A stretch of DNA of 64,000 nt from Epiperipatus broadwayi (GCA_028023455.1 JAQFVV010000021.1:1654001-1718000), one strand, 5' to 3'. Positions 10,691 through 24,103 are shown, counted from the first letter of the stretch. Made by a program: numbers and translations. Notes: generated by a model not told the origin, from the letters alone.

Positions 10691-11659
10691 CCTAATTACG
10701 TTTCTTCTCTCCTGTGCATTTGTGTATTTATTAACCCAACATTGTTTTGTTTTCTTTTGTCTATCTAATACATAAGCCATAGGGAATTGATTCTATAAAA
10801 GGATCTTCGATCTGAGTAATCAACTCTTTTATTTGTTTTCGTAATTAGTTAAAATCGTTTGGTTTTGGCTAATTCACATTATAATTCTTATAGGTTTGAT
10901 TTTAGTTGTAAGTCCAACTAAAGTGGCTTGTTTGCTTGATAATTAACTGATCTATTTTTTTTATATAACAGCTTACAGTTTTAATCACTGTAAAGTTGGT
11001 TACAAGCTATTCCAGCAAGGTCCACTAATGTCATAAAACATTAGTTATTTGAAATCTAAACTATTATTTTTATAAAGAGAAATAAAATCATTTTTTTTAT
11101 ATATTAGTGGAGTAAGACGTCAAATTAGTCTTATTATAATCGTCTATTTAATTAATGTCTTTTCCAATAGAAATGTTTTTTTTTTCTTTAATCTTATATA
11201 AAAAATTCATGAAAATAGTCATTCTTATATATGTACGTTAGGCAGATGTTTAAACCAGCCGCTATATTACAAGCTTGTACTAAATGTGCACGGGGAATTT
11301 TAAAATCCGTGATCATTTAATTATAAAATTATTTTGGTCTTATTCTAAAGGAAAATAACTATAACCAAAAGTAAAAATATATAAACTAAACAATGTAAAA
11401 GATAACCACTAATATAAATTCTTCATGAACTTATATGATTTATAAAGTTAATTTAAAGATTGTATTTTTGTTTTTTTTAAAAGTGCTTGAGTTAGACTAA
11501 TGTAAAATGCTAAATGATTTTTAAATATATATATAACTAAAACCAAACTTCCAGTGTTTCTCGAATCATTTTATTTACTTTTATTTTAAATAAATTTTGA
11601 TTTTTAAATATATCTATTAATCAATCACCCAAGTTTTCATTTAAATATAATAAAAATTG

Positions 11660-11890
11660 CATCTCATGCTTTAAGACCCAGCTGCCGGCACAGTGAAAGT
11701 AAAGGAATTTGATCGTATCGTCGAGAAAAGGCTATTGATTAGATCTTTGACCTGGGGATATAGGTAAATAGGGCCGAATTCATGATGTATTTGCTTTATA
11801 TATGTTGTACGTGGTCGGACTCAAGGTACTTTACCTGTATTCAGGGGTTTGTTGGATCGATGTGTGTTTTTCAACCGGTACAATATCCAT
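11660..11890. other. CpG-containing island with possible ~100-nt exon
   Basis: A GC-richer patch. The plus strand has an acceptor-like CATGCTTTAAG, an open frame VKVKEFDRIVEKRLLIRSLT and a good donor ATATAG|GTAAAT near 11773. The minus strand has an equally good acceptor (TTTACCTATATCCCCAG) followed by an open frame. The two readings exclude each other and neither is recognised. Confidence 0.3.
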
Positions 11891-12118
11891 CACCTTTCCA
11901 TTACATTAAACTATATTAGGAAAAAAAAAATTGATTAGTCAATTAGTCTACAGGGTTTTAAGGTTCCAAGAATTTTAGATATTCCAACCAGATGCTAACT
12001 AAACTTGATATTAAATTTTAATGTTCAGGCAAGAAATAAAGTGTTTTGACCATATCAATGGTCGTCTTTTATTTATTTGTTCCTATTTTTAATAGAAAGA
12101 ACAAGTCTAATTTCAAAG

Positions 12119-12480
12119 ATTATCATCATTTCCAACCATTATTGACCTAATGTAGGATGAGTTCTTTCAGAGTTTAATTGAGTTTTTCTGATATAGCTTC
12201 TGTTTTTCATTCTTATCTTATTCATTCATCTCCCAAGTGGTCTTTTTTTAGGTCTTTTATAATTTATTATGGTGTCTTCAAGTAATATGTCCACCACATC
12301 TTTTTTTCAACCTCTTAATTCTTTCCATTTTTGTTCATTTGTTCTCTCACTTATAATTTTCACATTTAATCCCTCATTGTTACTTCTATCTTACATTTCT
12401 CTATACCTCACTGCATGTGAAGTTTTGTACTGCTACTCTGTTAAGAATTCGTATTTCAGATCCATATCCAAGAATTGATA
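12119..12480 (-). pseudogene. LINE ORF2 C-terminal fragment with TGA-type tail
   Basis: On the minus strand the frame gives YKRPKKRPLGR(stop)MNKIR, the basic RPxxRPxxRWxDxI motif that closes the ORF2 of many animal non-LTR elements. Upstream are QKWKELRG and KKDVVDILLED. It ends ..GGTTGGAAATGATGATAATC, a TGATGA-type tail like those at 53.8 and 62.0 kb. Frames are broken and the conserved Trp is a stop. Confidence 0.5.
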
Positions 12481-12927
12481 AGACACATATATTAAAAACC
12501 TCATTTTTAAACATGCAGGAATATTACTTTTTAATATTAGATTATTATTACCACAATCAGTCCATCCAAATTTAATTCTAAATTACTATAATTTAATTCC
12601 ACACATCTTTATAAATAAAGAAGTTCACTGCAATATAAAATAAATGAAATTGTAGATTTTACAATCAAGAAAAGGTTATAGAATAAACTGAAGTTGTGTC
12701 TTTTGCTATAATAAAGTTTATCACAAATTGGCTTTAAATAAAATTCTAAATTTATTAATTTATTACTTAGCGGGTTATCAAAATTTTTTGACAAAAAAAT
12801 ACCTTAATTTTAAAATATTTTCATTTAATTAGAACATTAATGTGATTTATTCAAATTTTATTATTTTCCAGATTAAAATATTCTAATGTAAATTATTTTT
12901 ACTTTTCAATAAATTTAATACTTCAAT

Positions 12928-13075
12928 ATATTGTAACCAGTTGGCTTACAGAGCATACACTAATATAGTGTGTGTGCATAAATATATATGTAAATATATA
13001 AATATATTGTAACCAGCTGGGTTACATAGTACACCAATAATAATATAGTGTGTGCACATATATATATAAAGTAAA
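12928..13075 (+). repeat. Tandem pair, ~75 bp units
   Basis: Two copies of TATTGTAACCAGYTGG..TTACA..ACAC..TAATATAGTGTGTG..CATATATATAT, with an internal ACACTAATATAGTGT palindrome. Confidence 0.7.
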
Positions 13076-14160
13076 GGAAAAGTAGAAATAAACACAGGAT
13101 AAATTTTTGTAGATATTTTTTTTATATTTCCTAAAATAAAATAATAATAATTAAAGGGTTAAATAACTCTGGGTTTAAAGTAAAATTTCATTATGAAATT
13201 AATATTTTAAAAAGGTCTGAATAAACATAAATATTGCATTATTATTAATTATTACTCTGATTTTGAAATTTAAAAACACCCTATTTTGGAACTTTAATTA
13301 ATTAAACAAAATTTTTATCTATTGGAAATCCCCTGAGTAAAAACATGTATATGTTTACAAAGGGATTAGTGAGATAAAAATAAAAACTCTGTTTTTAATC
13401 AAGCTGCTGTTATCACCTTTATATGATTCTATAAGAGGGCTGATAACAAATTAGCTCCAGTCTGGAGAGTGATTTTAAAGAGAACAGTTTGGCTTGCAGT
13501 TTTATAAGAGTTAGCAGAAGAGCTAGCTATAAAGTTGGCTCAAGTATTTTGTGAAAAGTTGGTAACTGCAGCAGAAAATAGCAATAGTAAAGCTAGCTGC
13601 AAAGATGGCTAAAATAATTATCAAGAGAACTGCCATGAGGATTTAAGAATGCAAGGAAGTGGCTGCTTTACATTTCAATGGAGGAGTTTGAATTTACATG
13701 GAGGAAACAGGTCAAGATTCTTTGTAATTCATAGCCTTAAAAGTGTTCTGGAAAACAGCTTGCTGACCTGAAGCTGACAAAATCCAAGTATAAGTGGAAC
13801 TGACTACAGAAAGGAAAAAGCCAACCATACCTGAATTATGTACTTTTACCTGATGATGACAATTTCCTGGAATGACCAAAAAACAGCTTGCCCAAGAGAG
13901 CAGCTGAATAAAGTAGTAGTTATACATATGCTGCTGTGTCTACATATGCGAAGAGAAGCACAGATAAACTTGCATACAAAAGTGAGTTGTTTTTCAATAA
14001 TTTATTTGAGGGACATTTTTAAATCTATATTTTTAAATGTAAAGACATTGATAATTTGTTAAGAGGTAACCTAATAAAAGCTTTCTAATTGACTATATAT
14101 TTTTTTTTAAAGAATAAAAGAAAGCTGTAATAGAATTTGTTAAACTGATTTTTTTTTTAA
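13076..14160. other. Unclassified moderately GC-richer interspersed sequence
   Basis: The part 13385-13985 has a fairly even base composition and an internal echo (GCTAGCTATAAAGTTGGCT and GCTAGCTGCAAAGATGGCT). Overlapping short frames on both strands give no known motif. It could be an old transposon or part of an untranslated region. Confidence 0.3.
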
Positions 14161-14199
14161 TATTGACACACACGTATAAGTGTGAAATTTATGTGTTTT

Positions 14200-14640
14200 C
14201 CAAATGAATTAATTATGAAAAAATATATAATATTATTGTAATGAGTTGAAATAGATAAAAGTCAGTGTGCGTATATACACGCACACTCATAAATGTAAAA
14301 TTTTAATATTTGTTTTTTGATTAAATGTCAATTCATTTTTTTAAAATATTAATTGTATGTTATAAATTGCGCATCTGTGTGCACATATATGTAAATTAAT
14401 GTAACAATTTAAATTTTGAATAGTAATTATGTAAATTACAAATGTAATAATTATTTTATGTTTAATTGAAATGTCTTCATCATATATTATAAAACGCATG
14501 TCTGTGTATAGATATATGTATGCATTTATAGATACCCATTAAGAAATAATGCAATTTGTGTAATAACTTGAATTTTGTAGTAATCTTGTAAATTACAGAG
14601 TGATGACTTTTATTATTGTATACTTTTCAAAATCAGAACC
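14200..14640 (+). repeat. Diverged tandem repeat, ~130-170 bp units
   Basis: Units share TATTATAAA..GC(G)CATGTCTGTGTATA, then GTAATAACTTGAATTTTGTAGTAAT and GTAAATTACAGAGTGATGA. Two clear copies (about 14340-14460 and 14465-14635) follow a partial one. Confidence 0.55.
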
Positions 14641-15596
14641 CTTATAAGACCATAATCATTTATTTTTTTGTTATTAATAAACCTGTATTTAATTGTTAAA
14701 TTGTATTCCATCATCTCTTGTTCACATACAGTAATAGAGCTTGTGTTCTCTGAGCTAGATTCGAGCATGGGATGAATTTATGAATGGGGATGTATATTTA
14801 GTGTTTTGGGGCATCCAGAGATGATCAATCATCATCCTGGTTGGCACAAAAGAGGATACTTTTTAAAGCCCATGCACTATATTTTATTTTATTTTAGTCT
14901 TTTTAGAAGTTCAGTTTATAGTTGGCCAGTACAAGTGGCCTGAGCATTGATGATGATCAGCATGTTTTAATGTCCCAGCATTATTGTTTGATTCTTATGT
15001 ATTCTGATGGATGGGCACTAAGCTGGTGCATCCAAGTTATGTTTAAATAATTACCCAAGGTGGCAAAGGCTCGATGGTTAGCCTGGTCTACAGAAAACCC
15101 ATTTCCAATCCAGTCACAAGGTTGACTGTTGATTTATATTTTTTATTGTTCAAATCCAGCCACAAGATGGAATGTTGATTTTATTCTGATTTATTGTACT
15201 GATTTGTTTATTCCCATTAATGATGATGAATGGTATTTGAATTATACTTACTTTTACTTTATAATGCTGGTTGATAAATAATTGTGCTTTAGTTGCTCTT
15301 CTGAGTTAGCTTCTGATCTCTCAATGTTCTCAGAGATCTCTTGATCTCATGTTTTCCTTAAATATACTTTTTGTAAATATTTTATTTGGATACCCCCCCC
15401 ATCCCGTTAGGAATATATATATTTTAAATAATCAGTGTTAAAAAATTAGCTATCATGTAATTTTAAACTCAACATGTTATTTTACCACGAAGTAAATACG
15501 TAAGCATTTAACAATTTTAGTAGGCAATGAAAATATTTTCCGTTACTGCATAAATAAAAAATTTGTGCAAATAAGGAAGAATATACATATGTAAAA
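14641..15596. other. Sequence without recognisable gene
   Basis: Mixed composition, with TTCAAATCCAGCCACAAG near 15151 and a related CCAATCCAGTCACAAGG at 15105 as a small internal repeat. No frame or element is recognised. Confidence 0.35.
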
Positions 15597-15609
15597 AAAA
15601 ACTAGCTTT

Positions 15610-16418
15610 TAATATATGAATTTTTTTACAGTACAGGTTTTTTTTCATACCTGCACTCCAGTATGTAATATGTAGAGGATTGAAGTCAGACTTTCACATG
15701 ACCCTCAACTATCCACAGTATCTTATACTGTTAATATACTTGATCACACACATGTCAAAATGACAAATAATCACCAATATATGTATTTTGTGCTAAACCA
15801 GCACTCGTCAGTTGATCCAGATTATCATTGTATATATATATGGAGATGTATATGGTGATTATTTTCGACATGTGTGTGATCAAGTATATCAGAAGTATGA
15901 GATAGCATGGATAGTTAAAGGTAATATGAAAGTCTGACTTCAAACTCCCTATATATTACACATTGGAGTGTAGGTGTGAAAAAAATCCTATACTGTAGAA
16001 AAATTCATATATAAAAATATAGTGCTGTAAGATCTGCCCATGCCTCATATATGCATGTAAATGGATTATGTTCTGTACATGAGGGGTCAGAGCGACTTAT
16101 GGTCAACATCAGTAGGATAAGAAGGTTGGCACCAACTTTGAGCATTCTATCATCAATTTTCAATGAAATGGATGGCTGAAGAGTTGTGGAGAGTGGATTG
16201 AAGCCTGTCCATTAAAGTATGAAGATTGATTGTCTTAATATAAGCTGAGCATTGATTGTATATATGTGTGGAGATGATAATCTGGACCAACTGACAGGTT
16301 CTGGTTTAGCATGAAATACAAATATTGGTGATTATTTATCTTTTTGACATGTGTGTGATCAAATATATCAGTAGTATGATATAGCATGGATAGTTGAGGG
16401 TCGTGTGAAAGTCAGCTC
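15610..16418. mobile_element. Compound family-A hairpin retroposon with 13-bp TSD
   Basis: AAAAACTAGCTTT lies on both sides (15597-15609 and 16419-16431), so the whole 0.8 kb looks like one insertion. The first part (15610-16014) is a near-complete palindrome, running from ATATATGAATTTTTTTACAG out to CTGTAGAAAAATTCATATAT. The second part carries the family-A middle (CATTAAAGTATGAAGATTG, GGTCAACAT) and a third outward tRNA-like end (TAGCATGGATAGTTGAGG). It holds arms in the order minus, plus, plus. Confidence 0.7.
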
Positions 16419-16624
16419 AAAAACTAGCTTTATAATTACTAAAAATGCTTACAAGGCTAAGTGTATGCAGAATGAACTTGTTTCATACAGATACATATAA
16501 ATATATATAATGATTTCTTATTCGATATCTATATTTCTTCGAAATTATATACGTAATCTTGTAATTATATATTAATAAATACAGTAACATAAATATATAT
16601 AAAGTACAACTTTAAAAACTCATA

Positions 16625-17157
16625 CTTTTTGTCAACACCAGTTTCAAAATCTAACCTTCCCACAATTCATTAATTTTTACATTTGCTGCCTGTCTATTTA
16701 TTAAGTCATGCTTACATTTATATATTAACATAGCTTCCTTTATTTTCCTTTTATTATTGTTTCTTTCAACTTGTAATATTTTTTGGATTGAAGAAGCTAT
16801 TAATTCACAGCATTTTTTTAAAAATAAATGTTGGAGTTTTATATAAGTTGAAATTCTTTTTATTTCTATATTTTTTATTCCTCTTTCAATATCTTGCTGA
16901 TTTATATTTTTTATTGAGAAAAAAATATTTTTTGATGAATTATCAGAAACAATTTTGTTATATCCATTTATCTTGTTATTGTAATATTTTTCAAAATGTT
17001 GGCAGAATTCCTTTAATGTTATATTGTTTAGTGTTAAGTTGATATATTTATTTAAATCCCAAAATGCTTTAAAGCTGATATTTAAAATCTATTTCCAACT
17101 TTTTAACAGAATGTGTATAATCTTGTATTTTTCCCCCTTTTATAACTTTTCTTAGAT
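16625..17157 (-). pseudogene. Antisense LINE ORF2, linker and RT start
   Basis: On the minus strand, from high to low coordinates, the reading is KAFWDLNKYI, ITLKEFCQHFEKYYNNKI, then INQQDIERGIKNIEIKR and HLFLKKCCELIASSIQKIL. This corresponds to the FW..i.., ..s..eF..hF..., and opening RT helix (..eI..aI..lk..ks.) blocks between endonuclease and RT catalytic core in non-LTR retrotransposons. The usual G-x-D of the RT start is gone and stops interrupt. It continues the endonuclease part at 17.55-18.79 kb, separated by a family-A insertion. Confidence 0.6.
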
Positions 17158-17166
17158 TTATTACAT

Positions 17167-17545
17167 GGGTGTGATGAGAATTTCAGCCTCAGGGTGGCCT
17201 TTGAGCATTCCATCATCAGATTTTCAATTGGATGGACAGTTGAAGAGTTTGGAGGGTGGGGTGAATTGAAGCCTGTCCAGTAAAGTATGAGGATTGACTA
17301 TCTTAATATATATCTGAGCACTTATTGCATATATGTGTAGAGATGGTAATCTGGACCAACTGATGATTGCTGGTTTAGCATGAAATACATATATTGGTGA
17401 TTATTTATCTTTTCAACATGTATGTGTTCAAGTGTATCAGTGTTATGATATAGAGTGGAGAGTGGTGTGTCATGTGAAAGTCTGTGCTCATATACCCTAT
17501 ATATTACATATATTGATACAGGTATATAATAAGCCTGTACTTCAG
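17167..17545 (+). mobile_element. Family-A retroposon, single arm, with 9-bp TSD
   Basis: TTATTACAT flanks it (17158-17166 and 17546-17554). It starts inside the family sequence (GGGTGTGATGAGAATTTC), so it is 5'-truncated. It ends with the outward tRNA-like arm (TATGATATAGAGTGGAGAG.., GTCTGTGCTCATATACCC) and AAGCCTGTACTTCAG. It interrupts an antisense LINE. Confidence 0.75.
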
Positions 17546-17554
17546 TTATTACAT

Positions 17555-17978
17555 TGTTATAATAAATTGTTTTTTTGTTTTAATACACTTTCTATAACGA
17601 TGTTCTTTTCTTCTTTTAATAAATCAAAGTTCTGTAGTAAACCTGATAGAAAAAAAATATTTTCTTGAAGTGTTTGATATATTTTGGTTTACAATATTAT
17701 AAATTGTCATCAGCAAATTTCAATAGCAATGTCTATATCACTAATATTGTTTAAGAAGTTTCAACCATAGTTTTTAAAAATATCATATATTTTATTGCAG
17801 TTACCTTTCCCAAAAACTTTTTCTAATCTGCATTTTTTATTTCCTTTGTATGTTAGATCCAGTAATATTTGCAGCTGTGGATGATATTTATTTATGGGTA
17901 ATATTATTCCTGATGATAATTTGCATAATATTTCATATGCATTATTATGCAGAATTAAATACAAAATCTTAATAGATG
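17555..17978 (-). pseudogene. Antisense LINE ORF2, end of endonuclease/linker
   Basis: A 67-codon minus-strand frame (17761-17964) contains ILPINKYHPQ, GNKKCRLEKVFGKGN and NKIYDIFKNYG, followed out of frame by NISDIDIAIEICW. This pattern resembles the segment just after the endonuclease domain, where LINE proteins have (F)DY.KGNY..I...L...DW...F. It lies between the endonuclease piece at 18.37 kb and the RT start at 17.15 kb, in the right order. Confidence 0.5.
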
Positions 17979-17988
17979 ACTTTTATTT

Positions 17989-18360
17989 AAAACAGGTAAA
18001 ACTCTCCATACAGTAGTGCCACTCAGTGCAAGCCAAAGTAATCAATGGATGCCAGAAGGCTTGTGCATAAACTCCCTACCTAGTGCCTATTCATCTAATA
18101 TCCCCAGACTAATTTCTAGCTTGTAGCTTTCATCACTACACAACCTTGGATATGAGAGCATTGCACCCCCACTAATGAAAGCCACAAACCAGAAACTAGA
18201 CTGGAGATATTGGATGAGTAGGCACTAGGTAGGGATTTTATTACACACACCTTCTGGCATTCATTGATTACTCTGGCTTGCGAGTGGCATGGAGAGTATT
18301 GCCTGTTTTAATAATAGTTATGAGCAAGCATAAGAAATGGTGATCATGTGATGTTTAATA
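17989..18360 (+). mobile_element. Family-B hairpin retroposon with 10-bp TSD
   Basis: ACTTTTATTT at 17979-17988 and 18361-18370 flanks it. The left half begins ACAGGTAAAACTCTCCATACAG, and the right half mirrors it from ACTAATGAAAGCCACAAACC to GAGTATTGCCTGTTTTAATAA. The arms are about 150 bp and meet near 18168. The right side runs on to the constant end GTGATCATGTGATGTTTAATA. It lies inside an antisense LINE. Confidence 0.8.
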
Positions 18361-18370
18361 ACTTTTATTT

Positions 18371-18790
18371 GTAATACTTTGTTTTAACTTGAGAATTTGT
18401 ATTAAATTTAGTAAGCTGCATATCTTGATATTGTACTTTAAGTATAATTTAGGACTACTAAAATCTCCAGCAATAAAAATATTATGATTATAATTAATTA
18501 CTTTTGATATATTAATGATCATATGTATCACTTAATGAAGAATTTTCTGGTTCAGTATATATAGACGCTAAAAGTAATTTTTTATTAGTAATTAAATTTC
18601 AACCCAAGTTGATTCATCTTGATAATTAATTACTCTAATGCATTTACTAATTATCATCTTATTTATTGCTATAAGTGGTCCATCTCCTCTTCTAAATATA
18701 CAATCATTTTGATTTTGTCTATAAATATTATATCTATCATCAATAATTTGTAAGTCTTCTATATCTGTTGCTAACCATGTTTATTCCCAG
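18371..18790 (-). pseudogene. Antisense LINE endonuclease fragment
   Basis: The minus strand reads TWLATDIEDLQIIDDRYNIY, followed by RQNQ, RRGDGPLIAINK, and after stops NHNIFIAGDFSSPKLY. This is the apurinic/apyrimidinic-type endonuclease of CR1/Jockey-like elements: the ETWL substrate loop (Glu not seen), Y.i.R.DR, GGGv.i (here RGDGPLI), and the catalytic GDFN motif with Asn changed to Ser (AGDFSS at about 18456-18471). Stops and frameshifts show it is dead. Confidence 0.7.
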
Positions 18791-18947
18791 CTGACACTTT
18801 GACATATAAAAAAATAATAATATAATTTTGAGATAAAACTTGCAAATAAATTTATGTCACTTTTGTTTTTAGTTCTCTAATATTCATATAAAAACATTTT
18901 ATTATTTTGCTAGTTGCATGATTTTGCCAATCCATGTGCATTAGCTT

Positions 18948-19256
18948 TAAAAGCTGATCATTAGTTTATTACAATTCATAAACATTGTGCTAAATAAAAT
19001 AAATATCTCATTTACATATGTTTAATTTCATTTAAGAATGATGCATTGTAAATTCTAATAAATTTCACAGGCATCATTCATTCAGAGGTTAATACCTTCA
19101 TGCTCTCATTTCCAGTACTTAAGATTTGCCCATACTTCAGCATTTTGGATTGAAACAATAGGTGGATTCATTCTATTCTTTCACAAAGACTTTATCTTGT
19201 GTTGAAAATGAGAGTATTCATTTATTTAAAAAGCTGATCATTAGTTTATTCCAATA
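18948..19256 (+). repeat. Direct repeat pair
   Basis: AAAAGCTGATCATTAGTTTATT occurs at about 18950 and 19230. The 19060-19230 stretch between them (CCTTCATGCTCTCATTTCC, AGTACTTAAGATTTGC, GTGGATTCATTCTATTC, TATCTTGTGTTGAAAATGAG) resembles the spacer of the 45.7-46.1 kb fold-back. Confidence 0.5.
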
Positions 19257-20199
19257 CATTAAAGTATGTGGTTTCCATTGCCTACCACTATCACTGTCCA
19301 TATAATATTTTCTAATGAATGCATTAGATAATTTTTCCAAAGAAATATCTGACATCTTCTCTCTGTGGTGTAAGAATCCATTTTAATTTTATCTTAGCAT
19401 ATTTATAATATTTAGGCACATTTACAAAATAAGTTGTAGACATTGTAATTATTAATCATTTGTTAAACTAGAATCAAATAATTATGATATAGAAATGGAC
19501 TTCTTATGAGTTTCCACATAATTTTATTTTATCAGATCTAACAGTAAATCAGATCTAACTTCCAGACCCAGCAGGGGTCTCATCAAAAGATTCTGGTCGA
19601 TTCAAGATAGTTGTGCTTATCTGATTTATAATTAAAATATATATTCACAGATCTATGTAAATATGGACATCTTACAAACTATGATCCACATAGTTAATAA
19701 CTGTTAAATATGCTATAATAACAGAATCGAAGAACTTAAGAAACCACTAGTGAATTTATCTCCTGATAGTAATATCAATAGGTTCATTTATGATCCTTTA
19801 TTAATAGCTATACTGTTTAAAACACCCATGCTTCTAAAAAAAAGTCCATGCTTTAAATAAATAAATAAATAAGGCTAAAATTTACCATTTGTTATTTTAG
19901 TCCCTAAATTTGAGTTAGTTTATTTACCCTTACAATGTACTAATATACAATGGTAGTTCTAAAATATATCAATGACATTAATTTCAAGTAGAAAATGCTG
20001 ATTTATAAGTTCATTCCAGAAGTACACATTACATTGTATTGAATCTTTCTTTTTTAATTATGTGGAATAGGAATTAAGTATATAGAGTACATATCACAAA
20101 TACATCATATATAGCTTCATAATATAAGAGAGCATATTTTCATATCATTTCTGTCCAAGTAAAAATTGTTTATGAGACAGTAATTTTTTCTCATGAAGT
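19257..20199. other. AT-rich sequence without recognisable gene
   Basis: Includes a short echo of CAGATCTAAC near 19534-19558. No coding remnant seen. Confidence 0.4.
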
Positions 20200-20290
20200 T
20201 GGCTGAAAAATAACCCAGCTAACTATTCAACATGGATTGATAAATGGGTATCTACATGTCTTTCTTTAGAGGCTAAAGTAAGAATATAAA
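20200..20290 (+). repeat. Interspersed repeat, family I copy
   Basis: CAGCTAACTATTCAACATGG, TAAATGGGTATCTACATG and TTTAGAGGCTAAAGTA match the complement of 6030-6142. Confidence 0.5.
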
Positions 20291-20738
20291 CTATGTGTGT
20301 CCTCACTGCCTGGCAGTTATCATGCCTAATAAGTATTACCTCTCTTTCATTGCCTTTCTTATGGGGTTATTATTAAAGAATTTATATTCTTAAGTGGTTT
20401 ATTTATTTAAAAAATTCTGATTTACAGTTTTATTTAATACATTCTAATTATAATTTAAATATATCTTTCAAAATAATATTTTTTAAGTTTCCTTAAGTAA
20501 TTACATATCTGAGATAGATAAAAATATGAAACAGAAATATAATTTTTTCCACCTAATTATTTATCCAAAATTTGTCAGAAAGCAGGTGTTTAATGATTAT
20601 TGTGTAGAGTATATTATGCGATTGAAACATTTAGAATCTTGCAATCCAGTATTCAACTATCATTATAAATGGTGTCTTTCTCACTTTTTTTCCTTTGGGA
20701 ATCTGTTGAAGGCAGCTTTTTTTTTATAAGTGACTATC

Positions 20739-21021
20739 TGTCAGCATCATTTGATCACAATTCTTTATGCTTACACCAGTTGTTTTTCACAGAGATAAAA
20801 CTCTCCATACTGTAACACCATTTATTGCAAGCCAAAGGTTAGGTGCTGTGCTCTCAGATCCAGGGATCTTCACTGATAAAGGCCTCAAGTTAGAAACTAT
20901 TCTGGGGATATTGAATGAGTAGGTATTAGAGAGGGATTTATGAACAAACCTTCCTGCATCCATTGATTATTGTGGCTTGCATAAAGTGATGCCACTGTAT
21001 GCAGAGTTTTGCCTCTGTGAT
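20739..21021 (-). mobile_element. Family-B retroposon with 9-bp TSD
   Basis: GTGACTATC lies at 20730-20738 and 21022-21030. Inside, a short left arm (GATAAAACTCTCCATACTG) faces a longer right arm (GGTGCTGTGCTCTCAGATCC ... GCAGAGTTTTGCCTCTG). The segment before the left arm (TTTGATCACAATTCTTTATG) is a degenerate form of the constant end. Confidence 0.65.
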
Positions 21022-21266
21022 GTGACTATCATTTCTCAATAAATATAGTAGAATACTGTTTATTTAAATTTGCAGTATAGACAGGCATTCTAATCATTTT
21101 AATGAGCATATAATTAATTTTGTCTTGTTGAGTATGTAATGCTGAGAATGTAAATATTCATGTAACAAACAAGTCTCAATACATTATGAAGATAAATTCC
21201 AAGCTAGATTTTCAAAGAATCATTTAAATAAACTTGTAAATAATACCACTTGTACAACTCAAATCT

Positions 21267-22008
21267 AAACAAGGCAAAACTCTCCATACAGTAGTGCCAC
21301 CCAGTGCCAGCCAGAGTAATCAATGGATGCCAGAAGGCTTGTGCATAAAATCTCTATCTAGTGCCTACTCATCCAATATCCCCAGACTAGTTTCTGAGTT
21401 GTGGCCTTTGTCAGTGAGGAGCCTTGGATCTGAGAGCACTGCACCTAGATCTTAGGATCTAATGCAACCCTCCACTACTGCATGGAGAATTTTGCCTTGT
21501 TTATAACAATGATGTGCTAGTGTAAGAGATGGTGATCATATGATGTTTAGTGGTTTAACACCAATCCTGCCTAATAAAATAGTGGTGGCTATGGTTGTTA
21601 AAGAGCCAATGACACCAAAATGTATGGGTGCTGAACTAAGTTCAAACCCATATGACTATATAAGCTTTTGAGCTTAGATTGAAAATATTCTGTTTTCAAT
21701 TTTATACTCATAGTTTTGTAGTTAAGTAGAGATAAAAAGGTGGCTGCTGGAGGATTGCATTAGACCTAAGATCTAGGTGCAGTGCTCTCAGATACAAGGT
21801 TCCTCACTGATGAAGGCCACAAGCCAAAAACTAGTCTGGGGATATTGGATGAGTAGGCACTAGATAGGGATTTTATGCACAAGCCTTCTGGCATCCATTG
21901 ATTACTCTGGTTGGCATAGGGTGGCACTACTATATGGAGAGTTTTGCCTTGTTTATAACAATTATGTGCTAGTATAAGAGATGGTGATCATGTGATATTT
22001 AGTGGTTT
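21267..22008 (+). mobile_element. Family-B hairpin retroposon, near full length, 12-bp TSD
   Basis: AACTCAAATCTA (21255-21266) and AACTCAAATTTA (22009-22020) flank the 742-bp element. Order: arm 1 (AACAAGGCAAAACTCTCC .. AACCCTCC), a first constant-end motif (GTGATCATATGATGTTTAGTGG at about 21530), a middle containing GAACTAAGTTCAAACCCATA, then arm 2 inverted (GATCTAGGTGCAGTGCTCTC .. ATATGGAGAGTTTTGCC) and a second constant end. It is the best reference copy for the family. The GTTCAAACCC in the middle resembles a Pol III B box. Confidence 0.8.
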
Positions 22009-22020
22009 AACTCAAATTTA

Positions 22021-22900
22021 TTTTGTCAGGTAAAAAATCATTTTTATCTGACAAAATAAATTAGCATTGATATAGCAAAAAGTGGACATTGTTTTTAAAT
22101 TCATTTAAATGATTCTTTGAGAATCAAACTTGTGAATTATTTTAATAATGCATTCAAATATATTTTTCCAGCAATAGGTTTATATCAAAGACATTATTAA
22201 TACTCTTTATTTGAAGAAAGCATTGAAAATATTAAACATGATGCTAATGTATTTTTGACAGTAAGAAACTCATGTTAAAGGCAATTGTAATATTGAACAC
22301 AACAACAAGTAAACACATATTATTGTACATTTATATATGCTTGTTTGAAAATGCACTCGACTGAATATTCTTTGATTTTCTATTCAAGAGTGACCATGTT
22401 ATTAATGAACCATATCTGTGTATAAAATCTAATAAGGTTCAGCTAATGAATTCTGTAATATGCATACTATCATTTGTCGTTGTCTTGATTTCAGTGGCTG
22501 CTTTAGGATTTGATTCTTGGCACTGAAAATACATTACATACAAACAATATCACAGTTTTCAGTATGGCTATGATTATGAGGGATGGAACCTGAAAAGCAC
22601 TCAGTCTTAACTGAGTGATTAATAGTTTTTAGACATATAGCTTCTGCAAATTGCATATTGTATGTACTTCGTAGATTATTAAATTTGTATTTAACTTTTT
22701 CAATGTATTTTTTTTTATAAATCATGGTATTAATGTTGCCTTTAATTTATTATATTTCAGTAGTAGAGTTATTATCATTATTTATGTGTAGGTACCATAA
22801 ATGATCAATTATACATGTATTATTACAATGGTGTTTAATAAATTATAAACTATATCTGGATTTAGTATGCATTTTCTATAATTATATAGACTAGATTGTA
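22021..22900. other. AT-rich sequence without recognisable gene
   Basis: A small palindrome CTGACAAAATAAATT with its complement is present at 22018-22063. The 63-codon minus frame near 22534-22725 has no known motif. Confidence 0.4.
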
Positions 22901-22940
22901 CAATTGTCAATCTATCCTTTCTGTGGATCATTGTTTCCAA

Positions 22941-24100
<1,160 letters not shown>

Positions 24101-24103
24101 TCA

